Below are positions 1 through 7,111 of a DNA stretch of 11,100 bases, piece by piece (the stretch's first letter is position 1; every line of letters starts with the position of its first letter). A model generated the notes under the pieces. The model did not search any database and was not told the origin of the DNA. It saw only the letters and a list, made by a program, of their open reading frames with translations. The DNA is from Rhodospirillaceae bacterium (GTDB lineage: Bacteria > Pseudomonadota > Alphaproteobacteria > SP197): assembly GCA_018700655.1 (NCBI GenBank), contig JABIUG010000020.1, positions 1 through 11,100 of the forward strand, given 5' to 3'. The position numbers were made by a program, and so were the translations under genes.

Positions 1-1
1 G

Positions 2-865
2 ACCGTTGTGCTGGCAGGCCAGGCAATCGCCCTTGCAGGCAGCGAAAATCAGAAAGCCGAACTTCTCCCCGCCATCATGTCGGGCGATCTGATGGTTTCG
101 TTCGCGCATAGCGAGCCACGCTCACGTTATGACATCGCTCATGTCGCGACCCGCGCCGAGGAATCCGGCGATGGCTGGGTCCTCAGCGGCCAGAAAGGGC
201 TGGTTCTAAACGGCGGAACCGCGGACCGCTTTGTCGTTTCAGCGCGCACCAACGGCGGTGACAAAGACGAAAGCGGGATGGCCTTGTTTGTCGTGGATGC
301 CGCGGCCGAGGGTGTTTCGGTGCGTTCCTATCCGACCAACGATGGCGGCCGTGCCGCAGAGGTCACGCTGGAGAAGGTTCAGGTTGGCGGCGATGCCAGA
401 CTGGGTGATGGCGAGTCCTATGGCGCGATCGAAGAAGTGATCGATCGCGCGACCGCAGCGGTTTGTGCGGAATCACTGGGCCTAATGGCCGTCCTGAACG
501 ATCTGACTCTGGATTACTCCAAGACACGAGAGCAGTTCGGTCAGGCGATCGGCACCTTCCAGGTGCTGCAGCACCGCATGGTCGACATGTTTGTCGCGCT
601 TGAAGAATCGCGTTCGCTGACCACGGTCTATATGCCCGATGTCGACTCAGACGACCGTACCGAGCGTCGCCGTGCCGTCTCTGCCATGAAGGTCCAGTGC
701 GACAAGGCAGGGCGGACTGTAGGCCAGGAGGCTGTTCAGCTGCATGGCGGCATTGCCATGACCGACGACTACATGGCGAGCCATTACTTCAAGCGACTGA
801 GCGTGATTCATCGCATGTTTGGCGATGTTGACTGGCACCTCGATCGTTTCGCCGCGATCAGCTAG
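2..865 (+). CDS. acyl-CoA dehydrogenase family protein, 3' part (5' end outside window)
   Basis: FAD-dependent oxidation of an acyl-CoA to the 2-enoyl-CoA in the cytoplasm is the family role. The visible 287 codons hold the middle beta domain (FAHSEP near nt 110-125, then the W-x-L-x-G-x-K segment near nt 175-200) and the C-terminal four-helix domain (SKTREQFGQAIG, nt 518-553; QLHGG near nt 736-750; HYFKRL near nt 782-800). The frame is open to the window edge. Family members are about 380-400 residues, so roughly the first 100 are missing. The GTG at nt 8 is therefore unlikely to be the start. The C-terminus reads MFGDVDWHL where medium-chain enzymes have Y-E-G-T with the catalytic Glu, and I find no Glu there. 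This resembles the small subunit of pimeloyl-CoA or steroid-type two-subunit dehydrogenases, so a partner may be encoded upstream. The gene converges on the glycosyltransferase gene with one base between stop codons. The family is certain; the substrate is not known. Confidence 0.93.
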   Translation, partial: TVVLAGQAIALAGSENQKAELLPAIMSGDLMVSFAHSEPRSRYDIAHVATRAEESGDGWVLSGQKGLVLNGGTADRFVVSARTNGGDKDESGMALFVVDAAAEGVSVRSYPTNDGGRAAEVTLEKVQVGGDARLGDGESYGAIEEVIDRATAAVCAESLGLMAVLNDLTLDYSKTREQFGQAIGTFQVLQHRMVDMFVALEESRSLTTVYMPDVDSDDRTERRRAVSAMKVQCDKAGRTVGQEAVQLHGGIAMTDDYMASHYFKRLSVIHRMFGDVDWHLDRFAAIS

Positions 866-866
866 T

Positions 867-2090
867 TCAGACTGTTTTTCTCAATCGCTCAAGTTCTCCG
901 GCCGCGGCAGCGCGTTCCATCTGCCCTTCAACTCCGGTGTTGGCAGCGACCTCGAAGAGTTGCTTTGCGCGGCGACTATCGCCGTCCAGAAGAGCACGTT
1001 CTCCGGCAAAGAAGATCAGACAGCAAAGTTCTTCACCGACATAGGAGGCATCGGGGGTCAAACGGCCAGCGAGAACTTCTATCGCCTTGTTGCGTTCATC
1101 TCCGGTATCAGCGTCAGAGCCTTGGTCACAATAGGATTCGATATCATCGGCGATGCCGGCTCTGGCACGGGTCAGCGCCAGCCAGGCAACACCCAGGCCA
1201 GACCGTGGACCAATAGCGAAGTAGCGCCCGAAAGCGTGCGCGGCGTCAGCGAACCGACCCTGAATGAATGCCTTGTAACCATCGAAGTTCCTGCCCAGGG
1301 AATTGCGTACCCAATTCACACGCTTGCTGTGCTGCACATCAGTTGTGTCGAGCACATAGTAACTCGTCGCATTGCCTGATTCCCCAAAGGGCCGCTCCTT
1401 GAGAACGTTGAAGACGTTGCGATCCGACCCGATCCCGGTTTTATCCTCTCCAAAGACCGGAATGGACCAGAGGCGAAGCACCTCATCGACACGGGTCTTA
1501 TCGATCAGCATAGTGTTCGTATCGCTGAAACCTCCGAATCTGGAGAGGAAAGCACCTTTGCCCGGGCCGATCGATTCCCATTCATCGGGGCAAAGCAACG
1601 TCTCGCCATCATCGGCCACATACCAGCGCAATGAGAATGCCCAGTCTTTCCCCTTGATCGCCTCGACCAGGCCGGAGAGATGGTCGGGCGCCCACCAGTT
1701 GTCGTCGTCAAGATTGGCCAGATAGGCGCTGTTGGCGGCGTAACTCAGGATCGTGCGCAATGCGCCGCCGTCAAAGGCGCCATGCATGCCGCCACGCAGG
1801 CGACAGGTTGAATAACCGGGGTCGACAACGGTGAAGGCGATATTGTCGGGCCGTTCGGAGATCAGCGTCTGCAGGGTCTCCATGCGCGCGTGACCACCAT
1901 CAACGCCGATCATGATCTGGATCGTGCCGTCGAGATCCTGCTCGAAAATGGAGCGCACGGCGCGAAGGATCGAGGGGCGCAGGATTGTGGGCATGATGAT
2001 CGCGCAATCGTACCGATCCTGCGCGGAACGGCCTGCGACACCGTGATGGCCCACCACATTGGCCCGTTGCAAAGCTGAACTGTCGATCAT
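867..2090 (-). CDS. family 2-like glycosyltransferase with C-terminal helical (TPR-like) tail
   Basis: This 407-residue protein has a GT-A type nucleotide-sugar transferase fold by motif. CAIIMPTILRPS (29-40) is the first beta strand of the nucleotide-binding half. IGVDGG (61-66) follows, and LANLDDDNWW (124-133) holds the DxD-type Asp cluster (128-130) that would bind metal and sugar diphosphate. From about residue 270 the sequence becomes helical, with GRFADAAHAFGRYF (278-291) and LLDGDSRRAKQLFEVA (367-382), spaced like tetratricopeptide units. There is no signal peptide or membrane segment, so it is probably cytosolic. An in-frame TAA three codons upstream fixes the 5' limit at the ATG at 2090. 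The ribosome site is poor (AAGAAA). It lies 158 bases behind the SMP-30-like gene on the same strand, so co-transcription is possible but unproven. The acceptor is unknown. A sugar-transfer gene is out of keeping with its catabolic neighbours. Confidence 0.8.
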   Translation of the reverse strand: MIDSSALQRANVVGHHGVAGRSAQDRYDCAIIMPTILRPSILRAVRSIFEQDLDGTIQIMIGVDGGHARMETLQTLISERPDNIAFTVVDPGYSTCRLRGGMHGAFDGGALRTILSYAANSAYLANLDDDNWWAPDHLSGLVEAIKGKDWAFSLRWYVADDGETLLCPDEWESIGPGKGAFLSRFGGFSDTNTMLIDKTRVDEVLRLWSIPVFGEDKTGIGSDRNVFNVLKERPFGESGNATSYYVLDTTDVQHSKRVNWVRNSLGRNFDGYKAFIQGRFADAAHAFGRYFAIGPRSGLGVAWLALTRARAGIADDIESYCDQGSDADTGDERNKAIEVLAGRLTPDASYVGEELCCLIFFAGERALLDGDSRRAKQLFEVAANTGVEGQMERAAAAGELERLRKTV

Positions 2091-2248
2091 GGTTTCTTAT
2101 GCATGTTACACGGCACTGGCTGGTTCGGATGCTTGCACCAAGAGCGTCCGCAACGCCAGACCTGGGCAATGGAAGCGATGGATAACACAGACGCGATCAC
2201 CGCGGCAGCCGCTGACCGACTGGTTTCTGGTGATCCGGAACCGCCAGC
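2091..2248. other. 158-base spacer between SMP-30-like and glycosyltransferase genes
   Basis: This is the longest gene-free stretch. I see no small gene with a credible ribosome site and no hairpin followed by a T-run in the minus direction, so there is no clear intrinsic terminator for the upstream genes. A short GCGGC-A-GCCGC dyad at 2202-2212 has too small a loop to mean much. The spacing leaves room for a separate promoter for the glycosyltransferase gene, but I cannot point to convincing -35 and -10 boxes. Confidence 0.5.
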
Positions 2249-3157
2249 TCACGGATTGAAGGCAGGGTGGCCCGGTTGCGCCAGGCGCAGGCGCACGAAC
2301 GTCGTTCCGGCGTTGACAAAGAGGTCGCACATATCATCGCCACCAAAGCAGAAATTGGCAGGGAACTGCGGGGTCAGCACGATCCCAAGCAACGCACCTT
2401 CGGGATCAAAGACATGGATGCCGCCGGGGCCAGCACACCAGACATTGCCACGAGCATCGACCTTCATGCCATCGGGTGAACCATTGTCATCAAAGCCGCC
2501 GACATCGCGGGTTTCGGCAAAGACCTCGCCACCTGTTGCCGAGCCGTCTGCGCCCACGTGATAGAGGCGAATGTGTACACGCTCGCTGTCGTTGACATAG
2601 AGACGCGATTTGTCCGGCGAAAAACATAGGCCGTTGGGGCCGATATAATCATCGTCGAGTAGATGAAGTGTGCCCTGATGGTCGATCCGGAAGACACCAC
2701 GGAACGGCAGGCCCGGCTCGCGTTCCACTCCTGTGTGAGAGTCGCGGCCATAGAGCGGATCGGTGAACCAGATGTTGCCGTGATCATCGACCACGATGTC
2801 ATTGGGACTGTTAAGTTCGCTGCCCTGCCAGCTGTCGGCGAGCACCGAAATCGAACCATCCGCCTCCAGGCGCGAGACTCGGCTGGTTTCGTGCTCACAC
2901 ATCAGCAGCCGGCCCTGTGCGTCATAGCAGGTACCATTGGTCATGTTGCTGGGATCGCGCAGCACCGCGGTCTCGCCGCTGGCGGCATCCCAACGGTGAA
3001 TCCGGCTGGACGGGATATCGCTGAAAGTAACGTGGCGTTCATCTGGATGCCATGCTGCGCCTTCGGTGAACCGGAACCCTTCAGCCAGCGTTTCGAACGC
3101 GGCATCTGCAACGACAAGTTCGTGGAAACGCGGATCGGCCACATGATAAATCGACAT
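2249..3157 (-). CDS. SMP-30/gluconolactonase/LRE-like protein
   Basis: This 302-residue six-bladed beta-propeller belongs to the family that hydrolyses sugar lactones such as glucono-, xylono- or uronate-derived lactones, using one divalent metal ion. The metal ligands of the family can be placed by eye: Glu32 in FTEGAAW, Asn175 in IGPNGL and Asp229 in SPDGM. Asn119 in NSPND is the usual substrate-side residue. Repeating blade signatures such as DDHGNIWFTDP (124-134) and DARGNVWCAGPGG (234-246) are clear. No signal peptide is seen, so it is probably cytosolic. The start is supported by AGGGAG (complement of 3165-3170), seven bases before the ATG. That site lies across the 3' end of the preceding oxidoreductase gene, only three bases away, which indicates coupling. 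Together with the uronate-dehydrogenase-like gene at 9908 it suggests oxidation of a sugar to a lactone and then an acid. Related folds include other esterases, so the exact lactone is unproven. Confidence 0.88.
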   Translation of the reverse strand: MSIYHVADPRFHELVVADAAFETLAEGFRFTEGAAWHPDERHVTFSDIPSSRIHRWDAASGETAVLRDPSNMTNGTCYDAQGRLLMCEHETSRVSRLEADGSISVLADSWQGSELNSPNDIVVDDHGNIWFTDPLYGRDSHTGVEREPGLPFRGVFRIDHQGTLHLLDDDYIGPNGLCFSPDKSRLYVNDSERVHIRLYHVGADGSATGGEVFAETRDVGGFDDNGSPDGMKVDARGNVWCAGPGGIHVFDPEGALLGIVLTPQFPANFCFGGDDMCDLFVNAGTTFVRLRLAQPGHPAFNP

Positions 3158-3160
3158 GGA

Positions 3161-4189
3161 TCAACTCCCTGTTGGATCGTCGCCGACGCGCACGATCAGT
3201 TTGCCGAAATTGCTGCCTTCAAACAGCCGGTTGAACGCACCCGGCGCGTTTTCCAGCCCATCAACGATGGTCTCACGATAGGTCATCGCGCCTTCCCTGA
3301 TCCAGCCGGCGAGTTCGGCGCGCGCGCGCTCGTCATCTTCGGCAAAATCGGTGACCAGCAAGCCCTGCACCTTGATCCGACGCACGATGTACCACCACAG
3401 ATTATCGGCAACCATGTCGGGTTCGGTCGAATTGTAGTTGGAAATCGTCCCGCAAACCGCCATCCGCGCCTGTTCGTTGAGTTGCATCATGACGGTCCGG
3501 CCGATCTCCCCGCCGACATTCTCGAAATTGACGTCGACCCCATTGGGGCAGGCTGCACGAATCGCTTCGGACAGATCGCCGCAGGTCTTGTAGTTGAAGC
3601 AGGCATCAAAGCCGCATTCATCCAAGCAGTAGGCAACCTTTTCATCGGAACCCGCACAACCTGCGACGCGGCAGCCCTTGATCCTTGCGATCTGACCCAC
3701 GGTCGCGCCGACAGCACCGGATGCTGCAGAAACAAACACGGTTTCACCGGCTTTGGGTTCTCCGACCTTTAGCAGGCCGTGGTATGCGGTCAGCCCCGGC
3801 ATTCCCAGAACACCCAGGGCGGTTGAAACCGGCGCCAGCGAAACGTCAATCGGGCGCAGCATCTCACCCGGGGCGGTGACATGGCTTTGCCAGCCGCCAT
3901 AAGTCTCCACAATATCGCCCGGCTTGAAGCCGTTATGGCGCGATTCGATCACCTCACCAACCGTGCTGCCGACGATGACGCCGCCAAGCGGGACCGGATC
4001 ACTATAGGATTCGGTGTCGTCCATCATGCCGCGCATATAGGGATCAAGCGTGAAATAGATGGTCCGGGTCAGGACCTCGCCATTGCCCGGTGCGGCGACT
4101 GCGCTTTCACGCAGTTCGAAGTCTTCAGCAACCGTCAGGCCATTGGGCCGTCGTGCCAGAACGATCTGGCGGTGGGTATCGTTGTTCAT
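3161..4189 (-). CDS. zinc-independent MDR oxidoreductase, NADP-dependent (curcumin reductase / LTB4 dehydrogenase-like)
   Basis: This 342-residue medium-chain dehydrogenase/reductase reduces an activated carbon-carbon double bond with NADPH in related enzymes (CurA/YncB, prostaglandin reductase). DPYMRGMM (49-56) is the hallmark of this subgroup. MPGLTAYHGLL (130-140) and the Rossmann motif AASGAVGATVGQIA (155-168) follow. ENVGG (223-227) closes the fold. The zinc-binding cysteine and histidine ligands of alcohol dehydrogenases are absent. The start ATG overlaps the TGA of the acyl-CoA ligase gene (ATGA, 4186-4189), and GAGGAAG (complement of 4197-4203) sits seven bases upstream, so the two genes are very likely translated as a coupled pair. 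The natural substrate is unknown. An enoyl- or enone-type intermediate from the acid activated by the upstream ligase is a reasonable inference. Confidence 0.9.
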   Translation of the reverse strand: MNNDTHRQIVLARRPNGLTVAEDFELRESAVAAPGNGEVLTRTIYFTLDPYMRGMMDDTESYSDPVPLGGVIVGSTVGEVIESRHNGFKPGDIVETYGGWQSHVTAPGEMLRPIDVSLAPVSTALGVLGMPGLTAYHGLLKVGEPKAGETVFVSAASGAVGATVGQIARIKGCRVAGCAGSDEKVAYCLDECGFDACFNYKTCGDLSEAIRAACPNGVDVNFENVGGEIGRTVMMQLNEQARMAVCGTISNYNSTEPDMVADNLWWYIVRRIKVQGLLVTDFAEDDERARAELAGWIREGAMTYRETIVDGLENAPGAFNRLFEGSNFGKLIVRVGDDPTGS

Positions 4190-5769
4190 CGTGCGGCTTC
4201 CTCTTCTTTTTCCTGCTGCGCTTCGGCTTCAATCAGGCTGCGTTTGAGCACCTTGCCGGTCGGACCCAGAGGCAGACTGTCACGCACTTCGACCAGGCGT
4301 GGATACTTGTAGGCGGCCATCTGTACGCGCGACCAGGCGATGATCACTTCAGGATCGAGCGCCTGTCCGGGCATCGGGGTCACAAAGGCTTTGACCTCTT
4401 CGCCATGTGTCGGGTGCGGCACACCCAGAACCGCAGCCTGTCCGATATCGGGGTGTTCCTGCAGGACGGCCTCGATTTCAGCGGGATAGACGTTGAAGCC
4501 GCCGCGAATGATCATCTCCTTCTTGCGCCCGGCGATATAGACAAACCCTGCATCATCCATGCGCGCGAGGTCGCCGGTGCAGTACCAGCCATCCCTGATC
4601 GCCTCTGCGGTTGCTTCAGGATCCTTGTAGTAGCCAGTCATCACACAATGACCGCGGACCAGGAGTTCGCCGGCTTCACCGCGCGGCACATCCTGATTCT
4701 GGTCATCGACGATACGCAGATCAATCCCCCAACCGGCGGACCCGATCGAACCCAGCGGCACACCCTCCAGGGTCTGGGGGAAACAGGAGGCTGGTGACGT
4801 CTCTGTCGCGCCGTAACCATTCGTCATCGGCACATCGAAGCGTCTCATGACCTCACGCTGCAGATCAGCCGGCAGGGACGCTCCGCCGGCACCAAGAGAA
4901 AGCAGTTGTTCCTTGAGGCGTTCGCGATCGGCATCGGAGACATCAGGCGAATCCAGAATGGCGCGATACATCGTCGGCACGCCTGAGAACCCAACAATGC
5001 CTTCGTCGAGCAGCAGGCGGACCACTTCGCCCGCGTCGAAGCGTTGCAACAGCACCATCGTCATTGCGCAGTAGATGCCCAGATGCATGCTGACGGTCTG
5101 TGCCATGACATGGAACAACGGCAAGGCAATGAGTGTCTTTCCACCGCTGGGGTCGGGTGGCCTGACACGCGTGATGCACAGGATGTTCATGATGATGTTG
5201 GCGTGACTCAACTCAGCGCCCTTGGGCCGTCCGGTGGTGCCGGATGTGTAGAGAATGACTGCGGTATCCTCGGAACTGGCCTCGGCACAGAGATGGCTTT
5301 CTTCCCGGCCGGCAGTCAGGTCATCAAATGTCGCGACATCCCCGCTCAGTTCAATGCCTTCACCGGGCGTGATGAACCATGCATGTCGACAGGCTTCGAC
5401 CTGCCGGTATGCTGCCTGGGCGGCCACACCAATATCCATATCGGAGCCGCCATAGGCGATCATCGCCTTGGCGTCAGAGTTATCAAGTTGATAGGCAATT
5501 TCGCGACCGCGCAGCAAGGCGCTGACACAGACCACAGTGGCGCCTATTTTCAGGATTCCGTAGTACGCCGTAACGAATTCAGTCCGGCTGGGGCAGACCA
5601 GCGCAACATGGTCGCCACGGCCGATTCCCGCCGCTATGAGGCCATTGGCAACCTGGCTGGCCTGCTTCTCGATCTCGCGATAACTCAGACGCACGCCCTG
5701 GAAGATCACCGCTTCCCGGTCCGGCCACATCGCAGCCGCGCTCTCCAGATTGGTTGCCAGATTGAACAT
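4186..5769 (-). CDS. AMP-forming acyl-CoA ligase (fatty-acid/aromatic-acid CoA ligase family)
   Basis: It activates a carboxylic acid with ATP and CoA to give acyl-CoA, AMP and pyrophosphate. The product is 527 residues, normal for the family. Motifs run in order: P-loop YTSGTTGRPKG (174-184), ALPLFH (215-220), GYGATETSP (318-326), YCTGDLA (396-402) with the ATP-ribose Asp400, GRKKEMIIRGGFNVYPAEIE (414-433) and GPTGKVLKR (502-510), whose Lys506 is the catalytic lysine. Residues 500-506 read P-x4-G-K, the context used by Pat-type acetyltransferases on acyl-CoA synthetases. The ending is charged and glutamate-rich (about 514-527). The frame stays open upstream to 6342, but the family's N-terminus begins at MFNLATN and AAGGGG lies six bases before the ATG at 5769; a longer start would run antisense through the GNAT gene. 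It heads the minus-strand run and is divergent from the acetyltransferase gene. Chain length or ring preference cannot be told. Confidence 0.95.
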   Translation of the reverse strand: MFNLATNLESAAAMWPDREAVIFQGVRLSYREIEKQASQVANGLIAAGIGRGDHVALVCPSRTEFVTAYYGILKIGATVVCVSALLRGREIAYQLDNSDAKAMIAYGGSDMDIGVAAQAAYRQVEACRHAWFITPGEGIELSGDVATFDDLTAGREESHLCAEASSEDTAVILYTSGTTGRPKGAELSHANIIMNILCITRVRPPDPSGGKTLIALPLFHVMAQTVSMHLGIYCAMTMVLLQRFDAGEVVRLLLDEGIVGFSGVPTMYRAILDSPDVSDADRERLKEQLLSLGAGGASLPADLQREVMRRFDVPMTNGYGATETSPASCFPQTLEGVPLGSIGSAGWGIDLRIVDDQNQDVPRGEAGELLVRGHCVMTGYYKDPEATAEAIRDGWYCTGDLARMDDAGFVYIAGRKKEMIIRGGFNVYPAEIEAVLQEHPDIGQAAVLGVPHPTHGEEVKAFVTPMPGQALDPEVIIAWSRVQMAAYKYPRLVEVRDSLPLGPTGKVLKRSLIEAEAQQEKEEEAAR

Positions 5770-5775
5770 CGAAGT

Positions 5776-5781
5776 CCCCTT
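5776..5781 (-). promoter_or_regulatory. ribosome binding site deciding the acyl-CoA ligase start
   Basis: On the minus strand AAGGGG stands six bases before the ATG whose last base is 5769. It favours this start over in-frame upstream ATGs in the long open frame that reaches 6342, which overlap the acetyltransferase gene on the other strand. Confidence 0.7.
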
Positions 5782-5832
5782 GCCCTTGGCAGCATCAGCA
5801 CACAGGATAGCGCCCGCAGTTCCAAAAAACAC

Positions 5833-5836
5833 AGGA
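5833..5836 (+). promoter_or_regulatory. ribosome binding site deciding the GNAT start
   Basis: AGGA lies eight bases before the ATG at 5845. Two other in-frame ATGs, at 5836 and 5839, overlap or touch this AGGA and so would have no site of their own. The frame also stays open far upstream, antisense to the ligase gene, with no other support. Confidence 0.55.
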
Positions 5837-5844
5837 TGATGAAC

Positions 5845-6387
5845 ATGTCGCGTAAGGTCTTGGCGATCGAACGCGATGAAGTCGCGATCCGCCCTGCCCG
5901 GCTGACCGACCTGCAAGCCTGTCGTGTGATCGAGGACGATGCCGGCCAGATCTTCTTCGATATCGACATGGCCGAGGTCGATGAAGACCCGCCGCGCTGT
6001 CTGGAAGATCTGCAACGCGCCTTCGAGAACGGCCTTCTCTGGGTCGCTGATGATCGCAACGGCGTGCCGGTCGGTTTTGCCCTGACAGAACTGGTCGACA
6101 GCAATGTCCATTTGTCGGAGCTGGGTGTCGTCACGGCCATGCAACGCCAGGGTGTCGGCGCCAGGCTGATCGAGGTGATCGCGGAAAATGCACGCCGGAA
6201 CGGTCACGCCAAGATGACGCTCACGACCTTTCGCGATGTCGCCTGGAACGCACCCTATTACGCACGTCTGGGTTTCACGGTGCAGGAACCCTCGAGTTTC
6301 AGTCCCGGCATGAAGCAAGTGTTCGAGAGTAAAAAAGCCCACGGCCTGAACGTCCAGGACCGCGTAGCCATGGTCCGCACATTGTAG
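5845..6387 (+). CDS. GNAT family N-acetyltransferase
   Basis: This 180-residue single-domain protein belongs to the GCN5-related family, which moves an acetyl group from acetyl-CoA to an amine. AIRPARLTDLQA (14-25) is the usual first strand and helix. LSELGVVTAMQRQGVGARL (90-108) is motif A, with the pyrophosphate-binding loop Q-R-Q-G-V-G-A at 100-106. WNAPYYARLGF (134-144) is motif B with the conserved Tyr. The start at 5845 is chosen on the AGGA eight bases upstream. It opens the plus-strand run, 52 bases before the cysteine hydrolase gene, and is divergent from the acyl-CoA ligase gene. Members of this common subfamily mostly have unknown substrates, either small amines or protein lysines. 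The position beside an acyl-CoA ligase recalls acuA beside acsA in Bacillus, but sequence alone does not show that this enzyme acetylates the ligase. Confidence 0.9.
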   Translation: MSRKVLAIERDEVAIRPARLTDLQACRVIEDDAGQIFFDIDMAEVDEDPPRCLEDLQRAFENGLLWVADDRNGVPVGFALTELVDSNVHLSELGVVTAMQRQGVGARLIEVIAENARRNGHAKMTLTTFRDVAWNAPYYARLGFTVQEPSSFSPGMKQVFESKKAHGLNVQDRVAMVRTL

Positions 6388-6395
6388 CTCTCCGG

Positions 6396-6417
6396 TGGTG
6401 CATGTTACCCTGCACCA
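6396..6417. promoter_or_regulatory. perfect 7-base dyad, possible operator or RNA hairpin
   Basis: TGGTGCA (6396-6402) and TGCACCA (6411-6417) are exact inverted copies separated by eight bases. The dyad lies in the 52-base gap between the GNAT gene and the cysteine hydrolase gene and ends ten bases before the ribosome site. No T-run follows, so it is a poor intrinsic terminator. TGGT...ACCA half-sites are typical of GntR-family operators, which would fit control of the downstream catabolic genes. It could also be a structured leader element or chance. Confidence 0.4.
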
Positions 6418-6439
6418 GCACTGAATTGGGAGATGTCAG

Positions 6440-7051
6440 ATGCCCGAGTTTATCGAAGGTAATCCTGCGCTGATCGTTGTCGACATCATGGGAACCGGCC
6501 GTGCCGAAGACGATGACGGCGGCATCCCCACCATGGGTGGCGAAGAGGAACGGGTCGATCGCGTCATTCCGATGATCGAGGCCGCAAAGGCCAACGGCGT
6601 GCCCGTGATCTACATCATCGAGGTACATCGCCCCGACCATGTCGATTTCGGTCGTGAGCTTGATGGCGCCGAGACCGAACATTGCGTCGAAACCCACCCA
6701 AACACACGCATCCACGCGCGCCTGCCCTACCAGCATGGGGCCGACTATCTCATCCCCAAACGGCGCTATTCGGCGTTCTTCGGCACCGATCTCGAAATCC
6801 TGCTGAAGGGCCTGAAGGCCAACACCCTGATCCTGTGCGGTGGCCTGACCGATGTTTGCGTCCATTACACCTTCGCGGATGCACACCAGAACGACTACTA
6901 CGCGCGTGTCGTCGAGGACTGTGTCGGGGGCTCCAGTTTCCCGGCCCATGACGCCTCGCTCAACGCAATGGAATATCTCCAGCGCGATGCCCGGTGCAGC
7001 CACACCCAGGTGATCGAGGCATTCAACGCACGTTCGCGCAAGGCGGCCTGA
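6440..7051 (+). CDS. isochorismatase-family cysteine hydrolase
   Basis: This 203-residue protein has the isochorismatase-like fold. Family members hydrolyse amides, carbamoyl compounds (N-carbamoylsarcosine, biuret, nicotinamide) or vinyl ethers. The catalytic triad is visible: Asp15 in LIVVDI, Lys107 in IPKRRYSAFF, and nucleophile Cys140 in GGLTDVCVHYTFADA. The presence of the cysteine favours amide-type hydrolysis over isochorismate, because true isochorismatases lack it. No signal peptide is seen. GGGAG at 6428-6432 stands seven bases before the ATG. The gene follows the GNAT gene by 52 bases, with the dyad between, and is 60 bases before the SDR gene, so it probably belongs to the same transcript as the SDR, flavoenzyme and sugar dehydrogenase genes. 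That company hints at a nitrogen-containing substrate, but no close functional match can be named from sequence alone. Confidence 0.9.
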   Translation: MPEFIEGNPALIVVDIMGTGRAEDDDGGIPTMGGEEERVDRVIPMIEAAKANGVPVIYIIEVHRPDHVDFGRELDGAETEHCVETHPNTRIHARLPYQHGADYLIPKRRYSAFFGTDLEILLKGLKANTLILCGGLTDVCVHYTFADAHQNDYYARVVEDCVGGSSFPAHDASLNAMEYLQRDARCSHTQVIEAFNARSRKAA

Positions 7052-7111
7052 TACAACGCTTCACAACCGTCCTCCAGCGGGCCACGATGGTCCAACACAA
7101 AGGGGGATGGG

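Larger units (their letters stand above)
5770..5844. promoter_or_regulatory. divergent promoter region between acyl-CoA ligase and GNAT genes
   Basis: These 75 bases separate two divergent start codons and must hold at least part of the control signals for both runs. A T/A tract (TTTTTT on the minus strand, 5824-5829) lies in the middle. On the plus strand TTGGCA (5786-5791) could be a -35 box, but the nearest -10-like hexamer is only about 14 bases away, so I do not call a promoter. No strong palindromic operator is visible. Confidence 0.4.

Noticed and set aside
863..880. Intrinsic terminator for the acyl-CoA dehydrogenase gene, from the TTTTT at 875-879
   Set aside because: The only possible stem in front of the T-run has about four weak pairs, and the run lies inside the convergent glycosyltransferase gene.
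2663..3772. A 369-codon plus-strand open frame
   Set aside because: It lies antisense across the SMP-30-like and MDR genes, whose family motifs are unmistakable; its translation resembles nothing I know.
5044..5844. Long open frame upstream of and in frame with the GNAT gene
   Set aside because: It is antisense to the acyl-CoA ligase coding region, shows no domain, and is explained by GC-biased codon use on the other strand.
5770..6342. N-terminal extension of the acyl-CoA ligase frame by about 190 codons
   Set aside because: It runs antisense through the complete GNAT gene, has no family similarity that I recognise, and a good ribosome site supports the start at 5769.
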